Positions 1 through 8,546 of a stretch of DNA of 23,915 bases are shown in pieces. The notes below the pieces were generated by a model, which searched no databases, had not been told where the DNA came from, and saw only the letters and a program-made list of their open reading frames with translations. Origin of the DNA: DATLAN01 sp035527455 (GTDB lineage: Bacteria > Planctomycetota > Planctomycetia > Pirellulales > Thermoguttaceae); assembly GCA_035527455.1 (NCBI GenBank), contig DATLAN010000409.1, positions 1 to 23,915 on the forward strand, given 5' to 3'. Made by a program: the position numbers and the translations under genes. Positions within the stretch are counted from its first letter, which is position 1; the number at the start of each line of letters is the position of its first letter.

Positions 1-2
1 CC

Positions 3-3000
3 AGCATGAGTCTGCTCGACGGCGCGGTTCCTTACGGCGTTCTGACGGGCAACCACGACCAGGCCGACGGTTCGGTCAATTTCAACGCGACGTTTCCCTA
101 CACGCGCTACGAGACGGAGCCCTGGTACGGCGGCCATTACGGCACGGCCAACGACAACAACTACCAGCTCTTCTCGGCCGGCGGCGACGACTACCTCATG
201 CTGAACCTCGGGTATTCGCCCAACGGTACGGTCATCGCGTGGGCCGATTCCGTGTTGAAGGCATACCCCAATCACAAGGCGATCATCACGACCCACAGCT
301 ATCTCAGCGGCGACGGCAGCCGCAATGCCGTCGGGGAAGTCATCTGGAATAGTCTGGTTGTACCTAACTCCAACGTCCACTTCGTCTTGTGCGGGCACAT
401 TGCCGCCGAATACACGCGGACCGACGTGGTCAACGGCCACAACGTCTACCAGGTGTTGGTCGATTATCAGGGCCGGCCGAACGGGGGCAACGGCTGGCTG
501 CGAACGATGCGCTTCTCGCCGGACGACGATAAGGTCTACGTGGAGAGCTATTCTCCGTGGTTGGATCAGTACGAGACCGACACGAACAGCCAATTCGCGC
601 TCGATTTCACGATGGACGGTTTCTCGGTGATCGGCACCAGCACGGACGTGGCCAGCGGGTCGAATGCCTCGATGGTCTGGTCCGATCTGTCCATGGACGA
701 GCCGTACGAGTGGTACGCGACGGTCACCGACACGACCGAACGAACGACAGCCGGCCCGACGTGGAGCTTCAGCACGAGCACCAACCAGCCGCCGGTGTCC
801 GTGGGCGAGGCTTACGGCGTCGATGAAGACGCCACGCTTGCGGTCTCGGCGCCCGGCGTGCTGGGCAACGACAGCGATCCGGACGCCGACCCGATGACGG
901 CCGTGCTGGTTGCCGACGTCTCCCATGGCTTGCTGGCGCTTGCCGCCGACGGTTCGTTCCTCTATACGCCCGATCCGAGCTTCAACGGGCCGGACAGCTT
1001 CACTTACGCCGCCAATGACGGCACGGCCGACGGCAACACGGTCATCGTGACGATCAACGTCAACCCGGTCGAGTCGGAACCGCCGGTGGCCGCTGATGAC
1101 ACGGCCATGACGGACGAAGACGTGCCGGTCAATATCGACGTGCTGGCCAACGACACCGACCCGAACAGCGATCCGCTGACGATCACCATTCTCGACACAA
1201 CCAACGGCACGGCGGTGATCAACGAGAACGGCACGCCGGGCGTTTCTACCGACGATTCGGTCGACTTCACGCCGGCGGCCAATTTCCATGGCACTGCCAG
1301 CTTGACGTACCTGGTCAACGACGGCCAATCGGATTCGAACGCGGCCACCGTGACGATCACCGTGAATCCCGTCAACGACGCCCCGGCAATCACCGGCCAA
1401 AGTGGGTTGATCACGCCGGAAGAAGTAGCGTTGACCGTCACGCTCAGCGACCTTACGGTGAGCGATCCGGATAATGCGTACCCGGCCGGCTTCACGTTGG
1501 CCGTTGGGGACGGGGCCAATTACACCCGCTCGGCCAACACAATCACTCCCGTGACCAACTTCAACGGCACACTCACCGTGCCGGTGACGGTCAACGATGG
1601 CGCGGCGGACAGCAGCGTGTTCAATCTCAGCGTGAGCGTAACGCCGGTCAACGACGCGCCCGCCGTGGCCCATCCGATCGACGACGTGATGGCCGATGAA
1701 GACGCCGTCGACTCGATCGTAGACCTGCTCGGCGTATTCGACGACGTCGACGTCCTGACCAACGCCGATTCCCTGACGTTCTCCATCGCGGGCAACGACA
1801 ACCCGAGCCTGCTGTCGGCCGGCGTGGTCGACAATGTCTTGACACTCGATTATGCGGACAACCAGCACGGGACGGCCAACGTGCGCGTTCGCGCCACGGA
1901 TTCGGCCGGCTTATGGGTCGAAGATGAATTCCTGGTGACCGTCAACGCGGTCAACGACCTCCCGCAAGTCGTCGATCCGATCGCCGACGTTACCGTCGAC
2001 CAGGGAACCGCCCAGACGCTGATCGACCTGTCGGGCGTGTTCGACGACGTCGACGTCGCGACCGGCGGCGATTTTCTGGAGTTCTCCATCGCGGGCAACG
2101 ACAATCCCGACCTGGTAGCCACCGCGCTCGAGGGCAACACGTTGACGCTCACCTACGCCGCGGGCCAAAACGGCACGGCCAACATTACCGTCCGAGCGAC
2201 CGACCAGCAGGGCGAGTCGGTGGAGGACGCCTTCCTGGTCACCGTGAACGCCTCGATCAGCGACGACCGGGCCGTCGGCGAGTCAACCACCTACGGATCG
2301 GTGGTCTCCGGCGACTTGACGGCGACCCGCGCCAGCGACGACGGCTACGAGGTGCTCCGAGAGGAGCTGTACGCCGCGAACAAGCGGAGCCGGTTGGAGC
2401 ACGCCTGGCAGTTCGACGTGACCGGCGGCAGCTCGGTGACGTTCTACGTCGAGGCCCACCATGACAGCAGCGTCGAGGATTTCGCGTTTGCGTATTCCAC
2501 CGACGGCGGCATGATCTGGACGACGATGGTCACCATCACCGGCGCGTCGGACAGCTACCAGACGTATCCGTTGCCGGCTTCGACCAGCGGGACCGTGCTG
2601 ATTCGCGCGACCGACACGGATCCAGCCAGCAAGGAAGCCGTGCAGGACTCGCTTTACGTCGATGACATGTTCATCCGTTGCGAGGGCCAAGGCGGCCTGC
2701 CCGTGGTGAGCATCGCGGCGACCGACGCCGCCGCGAGCGAAGCCGGCCTCGATCCGGGAACGTTCACCGTCAGTCGCACCGGCGATACCGGCGGCGATCT
2801 GGTCGTTTACTATGCCCTGAACGGAACCGCGACCGCGGGCGCCGATTACCAGCCGTTGGCCGGTTCGGTGACCATTCCCGATGGCAGTTCCTCGGCCACG
2901 ATCACGATCACGCCGATCGACGACGACCTGGCGGAAGGCACCGAGACGGTGCATCTCATGCTCGCACCGGACGCCGCCTACACGATCGGCTCGCCGGCCG

Positions 3001-3464
3001 CCGATGCGGTGACGATCTTCGACGACGACCTCCAAGCCGACGATTATGCCGTCGGCGAACAGACTTCGCTGGGGACGGTAACCGTCGGAGACTTCAACGC
3101 CACCCATGGCAGCGATGACTCCTACGAGGCGATCCAAGAGGCGGCATCCGGGGGTCTGCGGAGTCGGCTGGAACACGTCTGGACGTTCGACGTGGCCGGC
3201 GGCAGCAACGTGACGTTCCACGTCGAGGCCTTTCACGACGCCGCGGTGGACAATTTCGATTTCGAGTATTCTCTCGACGGCGTCAATTGGACGCACATGC
3301 TGACGGTGACCAAGACGGCCGACGACGACCAGTACCAGACCTATCAGTTGTCGAACATGCCCGGCGGCACGGTCTTCGTCCGGGTGATCGACACGGACAG
3401 CTCCAAGAAGGAGAGCAGTCTGGACACGGTCTATGTCGACGACATGTTCTTCCGCATGGGGTAA
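3..3464 (+). CDS. Exported metallophosphoesterase with cadherin/Ig-like and Calx-beta repeats (5' partial)
   Basis: The frame is open to the left edge, and the protein lacks the first metallophosphatase motifs (DxH, GDxxD), so the true start lies outside the window. Numbering here is from the ATG at 6. Residues 1-200 are the end of a calcineurin-like phosphoesterase: GNHD at 15-18, a metal-ligand-like His97 and GH at 130-131. The usual GHxH reads GHIA here, so the last His is missing. An Fn3-like linker follows (about 205-258). Next come about five tandem cadherin/Ig-like domains starting near 260, 357, 456, 550 and 650, with motifs such as NDSDPD, DEDVPV and VNDAP. A Calx-beta domain (about 897-1008) sits between two copies of a roughly 145-aa domain (752-895 and 1010-1152), both ending in YVDDMF. 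The protein is presumably secreted and bound to the surface or a polymer. Its substrate is unknown. No anchor or sorting signal is visible at the C terminus. Confidence 0.85.
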   Translation, partial: SMSLLDGAVPYGVLTGNHDQADGSVNFNATFPYTRYETEPWYGGHYGTANDNNYQLFSAGGDDYLMLNLGYSPNGTVIAWADSVLKAYPNHKAIITTHSYLSGDGSRNAVGEVIWNSLVVPNSNVHFVLCGHIAAEYTRTDVVNGHNVYQVLVDYQGRPNGGNGWLRTMRFSPDDDKVYVESYSPWLDQYETDTNSQFALDFTMDGFSVIGTSTDVASGSNASMVWSDLSMDEPYEWYATVTDTTERTTAGPTWSFSTSTNQPPVSVGEAYGVDEDATLAVSAPGVLGNDSDPDADPMTAVLVADVSHGLLALAADGSFLYTPDPSFNGPDSFTYAANDGTADGNTVIVTINVNPVESEPPVAADDTAMTDEDVPVNIDVLANDTDPNSDPLTITILDTTNGTAVINENGTPGVSTDDSVDFTPAANFHGTASLTYLVNDGQSDSNAATVTITVNPVNDAPAITGQSGLITPEEVALTVTLSDLTVSDPDNAYPAGFTLAVGDGANYTRSANTITPVTNFNGTLTVPVTVNDGAADSSVFNLSVSVTPVNDAPAVAHPIDDVMADEDAVDSIVDLLGVFDDVDVLTNADSLTFSIAGNDNPSLLSAGVVDNVLTLDYADNQHGTANVRVRATDSAGLWVEDEFLVTVNAVNDLPQVVDPIADVTVDQGTAQTLIDLSGVFDDVDVATGGDFLEFSIAGNDNPDLVATALEGNTLTLTYAAGQNGTANITVRATDQQGESVEDAFLVTVNASISDDRAVGESTTYGSVVSGDLTATRASDDGYEVLREELYAANKRSRLEHAWQFDVTGGSSVTFYVEAHHDSSVEDFAFAYSTDGGMIWTTMVTITGASDSYQTYPLPASTSGTVLIRATDTDPASKEAVQDSLYVDDMFIRCEGQGGLPVVSIAATDAAASEAGLDPGTFTVSRTGDTGGDLVVYYALNGTATAGADYQPLAGSVTIPDGSSSATITITPIDDDLAEGTETVHLMLAPDAAYTIGSPAADAVTIFDDDLQADDYAVGEQTSLGTVTVGDFNATHGSDDSYEAIQEAASGGLRSRLEHVWTFDVAGGSNVTFHVEAFHDAAVDNFDFEYSLDGVNWTHMLTVTKTADDDQYQTYQLSNMPGGTVFVRVIDTDSSKKESSLDTVYVDDMFFRMG

Positions 3465-3506
3465 GTTGCCAAGCCGGCGATCTGGAACTACAAGTGCGGC
3501 AACCCG

Positions 3507-3660
3507 AAAATAGGGACCGGCTCCGTCGAGGTACGGTTTTTCATTGCTTTTTCGGGCGGTGCTGCGGGAAGGCCGTGGAAAAAGGGGACAGGCACCGAGC
3601 CGGCAGCGCTCTTCCGCGACGTTCACACCGTTTTCGGCTCGGAGCCAGTCCCCATTTTCC
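3507..3660. repeat. Inverted REP-like repeat of the GGGGACAGGCACC type
   Basis: Arms 3577-3602 and 3635-3660 are 26 nt each and complementary with three mismatches; the core reads GGGGACAGGCACCGAGCCG. A third, diverged partial copy (AAATAGGGACCGGCTCCG) lies at about 3507-3531. The element fills most of the 263-bp gap between the phosphoesterase and the peptidase gene, and its hairpin could also end transcription of the former. The mobile-element origin is inference. Confidence 0.7.
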
Positions 3661-3686
3661 ACTCACCGATTACAGCGGGAGTAATG

Positions 3687-3721
3687 TATAATTACCGGAT
3701 TACCCGCGCAAATCCTGGAGG
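3687..3721 (+). promoter_or_regulatory. Possible -10 box and Shine-Dalgarno site of the M3 peptidase gene
   Basis: TATAAT occurs at 3687-3692, 35 bp before the ATG. No good -35 hexamer is found 16-18 bp upstream. GGAGG at 3717-3721 lies 6 nt before the ATG at 3728 and fixes that start. Confidence 0.4.
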
Positions 3722-3727
3722 ATTCCG

Positions 3728-5623
3728 ATGAAGAAACTTCCCGCTCTACCGACGTTGGTCTCGATCCTGCTCGTACTCTGTCCAACCCTCGCACGGGCCC
3801 AGATGCGCGAGCGGGCGGATATGCCCGAGAAGTACACCTGGAACCTGACGGTCATCTACCCTTCCGACGAAGCCTGGGCCGAAGCCAAGAAGAAGGTCGC
3901 CGAGCGATTCGACGGGGTGGCCGCCTTCAAGGGCACCCTGGCGGATTCGCCCAAGAAGCTCCTGGAATGCCTGGAACTGAATGTCGGCATCGATAAGGAA
4001 CTCGCCCGGCTCTATTGCTACGCCTCGATGAAGTCGGACGAGGACACCCGGGTTTCGCAGTACCAGGGCATGAAGCAGGTGATGGAGCAACTGGTGACCG
4101 ACTACAACGCGAAGACCTCGTTCATCGCCCCCGAAGTGGCGGCCCTGGATCAGGCGACCGTCGACGACTTCATCCGGCGGGAACCGGGGTTGAAGGTCTA
4201 CCGGATGTATCTCGACGACATCCTCCGCACCAAGGCCCATCGGCTTTCGACCGCCGAGGAGAAGATTCTGGCGGAAGCCGGGCTGATGGCCTCCGCGCCG
4301 GGGTCGATCTATTCGATCTTCGCCAACGCCGAACTGCCCTTCCCCGAAATCACCCTCTCCGACGGCACCGAGGTCAAGCTCAACCAGGCCGGATACGGCC
4401 GATACCGGGCGGTGCCCAACCGGGCCGATCGCGAGGCCGTCTTCCAGGCCTTCTTCGGCACTTTCGATAAGTTCAAACAGACCTGCGGGGTCCAGCTCTC
4501 CGCTCAGATCAACAAGGACATGTTCTTCAGCCGGACGCGAAACTACGACTCGTGTCTGCACCGGTCGCTCGACGCCAACAACGTTCCGGTCGAGGTCTAC
4601 CACACGCTGATCGAGAACGTCCACAAGAACCTCGATTCCTTCCATCGCTACCTGCGTTTGAAGCAGCGCATGCTGGGCGTCGATCGGCTCGAGTACTCCG
4701 ACGTCTACGCGCCGGTCGTTGAGGAAGTCGACCTGGAGTTCACCTACGACGAAGCGCAGGAACTGGTCCTCGACGCCGTGAAACCCCTGGGCGAGGACTA
4801 CGTCCGCGTGACGAAGAAGGCGTTCGACGAGCGATGGACCGACGTCTATCCCAACCCGGGCAAGCGGTCCGGGGCCTACTGCAACGGAGGCTGCTACGAC
4901 GTGCATCCTTACATGCTGCTGAACTACAACGGCCAGTACGACGACGTGAGCACCTTCGCCCACGAACTGGGCCACGCGATGCACAGCTACTACTCGAACA
5001 CGACCCAGCCCTACGCCACGGCCGATTACGCCACGTTCGTGGCCGAAGTCGCCTCGACGCTCAACGAGGCCCTGCTGATCGACAAGATGCTCAAGACGAT
5101 CGAGGACGACGACGTCAAGCTGTCGCTCTTGATGAACTACCTCGACGGCGTCAAGGGAACGGTATTCCGCCAGACCCAGTTCGCCGAATTCGAGCTGGCC
5201 ATCCACCGCAAGGCCGAAGCCGGCGAGGCCCTGACGGGCGACTCGCTGACGGAAATCTACAGCGAGATCCTCAAGAAGTACTACGGCCACGACAAGGGCG
5301 TCTGCCACGTCGACGATCTGTATCGCGTCGAATGGGCGTACGTCCCGCACTTCTACCTGAATTTCTACGTCTACCAGTACGCCACGTCGTTCACGGCCTC
5401 GACGTCCCTCTCCGAGCGAATCCTTTCCGGCGAAGAAGGGGCCGTCGAGAAGACGATCGAGTTCCTCTCCGCCGGCGGATCCGACTACCCGGTCGCCATC
5501 CTCGAACGGGCCGGCGTCGACATGCTCTCCAGCGAGCCGTTCGACAAGACCATGGCGGCGATGAACCGTGCCATGGACCGGATCGAGGCGATCCTGGACC
5601 GGCGGGAGAAGGAAAAGAAGTAG
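3728..5623 (+). CDS. pepF: Exported oligoendopeptidase F-like M3 metallopeptidase
   Basis: This 631-aa protein belongs to the zinc peptidase family M3 (oligoendopeptidase F/PepF type), which cuts short peptides. The zinc site is visible: HELGH at 412-416 (ligands His412 and His416, base Glu413) and a third ligand, probably Glu440, in the downstream FVAEVAS segment. The C-terminal helical part has the family pattern of YQYATSF followed by a GGSDYP stretch. The first 25 residues form a signal peptide: MKK, then a hydrophobic core, then ARAQ. This is notable because most PepF proteins are cytoplasmic. The exported enzyme probably trims peptides in the periplasm. The start is supported by GGAGG 6 nt upstream. 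The stop codon lies inside an inverted repeat. Family assignment is firm; substrate range is unknown. Confidence 0.93.
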   Translation: MKKLPALPTLVSILLVLCPTLARAQMRERADMPEKYTWNLTVIYPSDEAWAEAKKKVAERFDGVAAFKGTLADSPKKLLECLELNVGIDKELARLYCYASMKSDEDTRVSQYQGMKQVMEQLVTDYNAKTSFIAPEVAALDQATVDDFIRREPGLKVYRMYLDDILRTKAHRLSTAEEKILAEAGLMASAPGSIYSIFANAELPFPEITLSDGTEVKLNQAGYGRYRAVPNRADREAVFQAFFGTFDKFKQTCGVQLSAQINKDMFFSRTRNYDSCLHRSLDANNVPVEVYHTLIENVHKNLDSFHRYLRLKQRMLGVDRLEYSDVYAPVVEEVDLEFTYDEAQELVLDAVKPLGEDYVRVTKKAFDERWTDVYPNPGKRSGAYCNGGCYDVHPYMLLNYNGQYDDVSTFAHELGHAMHSYYSNTTQPYATADYATFVAEVASTLNEALLIDKMLKTIEDDDVKLSLLMNYLDGVKGTVFRQTQFAEFELAIHRKAEAGEALTGDSLTEIYSEILKKYYGHDKGVCHVDDLYRVEWAYVPHFYLNFYVYQYATSFTASTSLSERILSGEEGAVEKTIEFLSAGGSDYPVAILERAGVDMLSSEPFDKTMAAMNRAMDRIEAILDRREKEKK

Positions 5624-5758
5624 GGTGCGTGGAGCAAGCCGTTGTTCTCTGGTGCGTTGCGCCGGCAGAAAGCCTTGCCGTTGGAAACCTATTGTCAGTT
5701 CCAGATGACGGCTTGCGGAACGCACCAGAGCAAGTCTTGCCGGCTCCACGCACCCTAC
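5620..5758. repeat. 139-bp element with inverted ends, overlapping the pepF stop codon
   Basis: Ends GTAGGGTGCGTGGAGC (5620-5635) and its exact complement (5743-5758) are 16 nt. An inner pair CTCTGGTGCGTT (5647-5658) / AACGCACCAGAG (5719-5730) is also perfect. The pepF stop codon TAG (5621-5623) is part of the left end. No open reading frame inside. Looks like a small non-autonomous or REP-like element. It accounts for most of the 278-bp gap before the next gene. Confidence 0.75.
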
Positions 5759-5835
5759 AGTCTCTCCCACAGTTCCGGATTGCCGGCTGCCTGGAATTTC
5801 GGTCGCCGTCGGAGACGCCTCCCACAGGGAAACCC

Positions 5836-5863
5836 TTGTTTTGACCGGGGCCCGGCGTATAAT
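5836..5863 (+). promoter_or_regulatory. Predicted sigma70-type promoter of the glycyl radical enzyme gene
   Basis: TTGTTT (5836-5841) and a perfect TATAAT (5858-5863) are 16 bp apart. Transcription would start near 5870, about 30 nt before the ATG at 5902. The -10 box overlaps an upstream in-frame TTG (5863), which argues against that TTG as the start. Confidence 0.6.
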
Positions 5864-5901
5864 TGGCGAAATCGGACCAGTCACCCCGGGTGGTCGAATC
5901 C

Positions 5902-8262
5902 ATGAACGAACGCGTCGAACGATTGCGCCGGCAGAGCGTCGAAACGAAACCGTACATCTCCACGGAACGGGCCGAACTGATGACCCGGTTCTACAAGGGC
6001 GATACGGTGCGGAAGGTCTCCACGCCGGTCTGCCGCGCCCTGTCCTTCCTGTACCTTGTGGAGCACCGGACCCTCTGCATCAACGAAGGCGAGTTGATCG
6101 TGGGCGAACGCGGGCCGGCGCCGAAGGCCACGCCGACCTATCCGGAACTCTGCTGCCACAGCCTCGAAGACCTCGAAATCCTCAACCGCCGCGAGCGCAC
6201 GCCCTTCGCCGTCAGCGACGAGGCCTATCGAACGTACCGGGACGAGATCATCCCCTTCTGGGAGGGCGGCACGTTGCGCGACCGGCTGTTCGGGATGATG
6301 AGCGAGCCTTGGAAGGATGCCTTCGAAGCCGGCGTGTTCACCGAATTCATGGAGCAGCGGGCGCCGGGACACGCCATCCTCGACGACAAGATCTACCGCC
6401 GCGGTTTCCTCGAGGTCAAGCAGGAGATCGCCCGGCGGCGGCGGGAACTCGACTACCTCGATGACCCTCGGGCGTATGAAAAGAACGAAGAGTACAAGGC
6501 CATGGAGATCTGCTGCGACGCCATCGTCGCGCTGGCCGAGCGGCACGCGGCCCCGGCACGCGAGTTGGCCGAGAAGCAATCCGATCCAAGCCGGAAGGCG
6601 GAACTGTTGAAGATCGCCGAGGTCTGCTCGCACGTCCCCGCCCATGCCCCGAGGAACTTCCACGAGGCCCTGCAAGGCTACTGGTTCGTCCACTTGGGCG
6701 TGATCACGGAATTGAACACCTGGGACTCGTTCAATCCCGGCCGGCTCGATCAGCACCTGCACCCCTTCTACGTCAAGGAGCTGGAAGAGGGCACGCTCAC
6801 CCGCGAGCAGGCCGAAGAGCTGTTGCAGTGCTTCTGGATCAAGTTCAACAACCAGCCGGCGCCGCCGAAGGTGGGCGTGACCGAAGAGCAGAGCGGCACC
6901 TACACCGATTTCGCGCTGATCAACATCGGCGGCCTGAAGCCCGACGGCAGCGACGCGGTCAACGACGTCTCGTACCTGATGCTCGACGTCGTCGAAGAGA
7001 TGCAGTTGATCCAGCCCAGCGCCTGCATCCAACTGAGCAAGAAGAACCCCGACCGGTTCCTCCGCCGGGCGTGCCGGGTCATCCGCACCGGGCTGGGACA
7101 GCCCTCGGTCTTCAATTCCGACGTGATCGTCGAGGAGATGCTGCACGACGGGAAGACCATGGCCGACGCCCGGGCCGGCGGACCCAGCGGATGCGTGACC
7201 GTCAGCGCGTTCGGCAAGGAAAGCTGCACGCTGACCGGCTACATGAACTGGCCGAAGGTCCTGGAACTGGCGCTGGGCGACGGCGTCGATCCGAAGACCG
7301 GCCGGCAGATCGGGCCGCCAACCGGCGACCCGCGAGAGTTCCAATCCTGCGAAGAACTCTTCGACGCCTACCGTCGGCAACTGAAGTATTTCGTGGACCT
7401 GAAGATCGCCGGCAACAACGCCATCGAGCGGCTCTTTGCCGACCACATGCCCGCCCCGTACATGTCGCTGTTGATCAACGATTGCGTGGCCAGGGGACGG
7501 GACTATCACGACGGCGGCTCGCGCTACAACCCGACGTACATCCAGGGCGTCGGCATGGGCACCACGGCCGACTCCCTGGCGGCGGTCCGCGCGCTGGTGT
7601 TCGAAGAGAAGGCCCTGACGATGGAGCAAATGCTCGACGCCCTGAAGACCGACTTCGCCGGCTGCGAAGAAATCCGGCAGACGCTGTTGAACAAGGCGCC
7701 CAAATACGGCAACGACGACCCCCGGGCGGACGACGTGGCCGAGGGGATCTTCAACGCGTATTTCGACGTGCTCAACGGGCGTCCCAACACCAAGGGCGGC
7801 AAGTATCGGGTGAATCTCCTGCCCACGACCGTCCACATCTATTTTGGTTCGGTCGTAGGCGCCTCGGCCAACGGGCGGAAGGCGGGCGAAGCACTTTCCG
7901 AAGGCATCTCGCCCAGCCAGGGCGCCGATGTGCGCGGGCCGACGGCCGTGCTGCGTTCGGCCGCCCGGATCGATCACGCCCGGACCGGCGGCACGCTGCT
8001 GAACATGAAGTTTTCACCCCAGATGCTCGACGGCGACGGCCTCGAGCGGCTGGCCGACCTGATCCGCAGCTACTTCAAGCTCGACGGCCACCACATCCAG
8101 TTCAACGTCGTCGACGCCGCCACGCTCCGCGAAGCCCAGCAGCAGCCCGACCGGCACCGCAATCTGATCGTCCGCGTGGCCGGCTACAGCGACTACTTCG
8201 TCGACGTGGGCCGGGATCTGCAGAACGAGATTATTTCGCGCACCGAGCAACGGTCGTTCTAG
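5902..8262 (+). CDS. Glycyl radical enzyme (pyruvate formate-lyase-like family)
   Basis: A 786-residue member of the glycyl radical superfamily, which does radical chemistry under anoxic conditions. The N-terminal PFL-like domain starts at once (MNERVERLRRQS). The thiyl-radical cysteine is Cys431 in GGPSGCVTVS. The C-terminal glycyl loop is RVAGYSDYF with Gly761. In most characterised dehydratases and lyases of this family the Cys is followed by V-E (GCVE), the Glu acting as base. Here it is Thr, so choline lyase, diol/glycerol dehydratase, isethionate lyase and hydroxyproline dehydratase are unlikely. It is also not canonical PFL, which has CC. The substrate is therefore open. The enzyme needs a radical-SAM activase, and none lies in this window. 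ATG 5902 is preferred over TTG 5863, which lies in the promoter. The stop codon is the first triplet of an inverted-repeat element. Confidence 0.9.
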   Translation: MNERVERLRRQSVETKPYISTERAELMTRFYKGDTVRKVSTPVCRALSFLYLVEHRTLCINEGELIVGERGPAPKATPTYPELCCHSLEDLEILNRRERTPFAVSDEAYRTYRDEIIPFWEGGTLRDRLFGMMSEPWKDAFEAGVFTEFMEQRAPGHAILDDKIYRRGFLEVKQEIARRRRELDYLDDPRAYEKNEEYKAMEICCDAIVALAERHAAPARELAEKQSDPSRKAELLKIAEVCSHVPAHAPRNFHEALQGYWFVHLGVITELNTWDSFNPGRLDQHLHPFYVKELEEGTLTREQAEELLQCFWIKFNNQPAPPKVGVTEEQSGTYTDFALINIGGLKPDGSDAVNDVSYLMLDVVEEMQLIQPSACIQLSKKNPDRFLRRACRVIRTGLGQPSVFNSDVIVEEMLHDGKTMADARAGGPSGCVTVSAFGKESCTLTGYMNWPKVLELALGDGVDPKTGRQIGPPTGDPREFQSCEELFDAYRRQLKYFVDLKIAGNNAIERLFADHMPAPYMSLLINDCVARGRDYHDGGSRYNPTYIQGVGMGTTADSLAAVRALVFEEKALTMEQMLDALKTDFAGCEEIRQTLLNKAPKYGNDDPRADDVAEGIFNAYFDVLNGRPNTKGGKYRVNLLPTTVHIYFGSVVGASANGRKAGEALSEGISPSQGADVRGPTAVLRSAARIDHARTGGTLLNMKFSPQMLDGDGLERLADLIRSYFKLDGHHIQFNVVDAATLREAQQQPDRHRNLIVRVAGYSDYFVDVGRDLQNEIISRTEQRSF

Positions 8263-8395
8263 CCCGGATTATTCATAGGCTTGTAGCTACGTTCGCCAGA
8301 ACGTGGAGCGTGCCCAAGGGTTACGACCACGTTCTGGCGAACGTGGCTACGACAGCGTGTCACGCTATTCCCGGGGTCAAGAATAATCCGGGCTA
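8260..8395. repeat. 136-bp MITE-like element with perfect 15-bp terminal inverted repeats
   Basis: Ends TAGCCCGGATTATTC (8260-8274) and GAATAATCCGGGCTA (8381-8395) are exact complements. Inside are 24-nt arms, 8283-8306 and 8327-8350, complementary with one mismatch (core ACGTTCGCCAGAACGTGG). No coding capacity. The left end supplies the stop codon of the glycyl radical enzyme gene (TAG 8260-8262). Its size is almost the same as the element at 5620-5758, but the sequence differs. Confidence 0.8.
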
Positions 8396-8508
8396 GCCGA
8401 AGTTCGCCGGTTTTCGTCGCGAAAGGGCGAATGAACATGCGTGAATTCCAGCGATTCAAGCAGGTCCGACCAACGGCAAGGTCTTCACTACAACGGCTTG
8501 CAGAACTT

Positions 8509-8529
8509 CACTCGCCACTCCCCACTCGC
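8509..8529. repeat. Three phased heptamers (CACTCGC type)
   Basis: CACTCGC, CACTCCC and CACTCGC follow each other without a gap, just downstream of the minus-strand gene ending at 8547. The rest of the interval 8396-8546 shows nothing recognisable. Confidence 0.5.
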
Positions 8530-8546
8530 CGCGCGTCGCGGCCCGT

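Noticed and set aside
2283..3662. 459-aa minus-strand frame opposite the end of the phosphoesterase
   Set aside because: Runs antisense through the duplicated domains and into the inverted repeat; no recognisable protein features.
3746..5884. 712-aa open frame on the minus strand, opposite pepF
   Set aside because: It is a by-product of high GC third positions in pepF; composition is Val/Arg/Gly-rich without any motif, while pepF has an intact zinc site.
5881..7977. 698-aa open frame on the minus strand, opposite the glycyl radical enzyme
   Set aside because: Mirror of a strongly supported gene; no motif, no ribosome site, repetitive charged composition.
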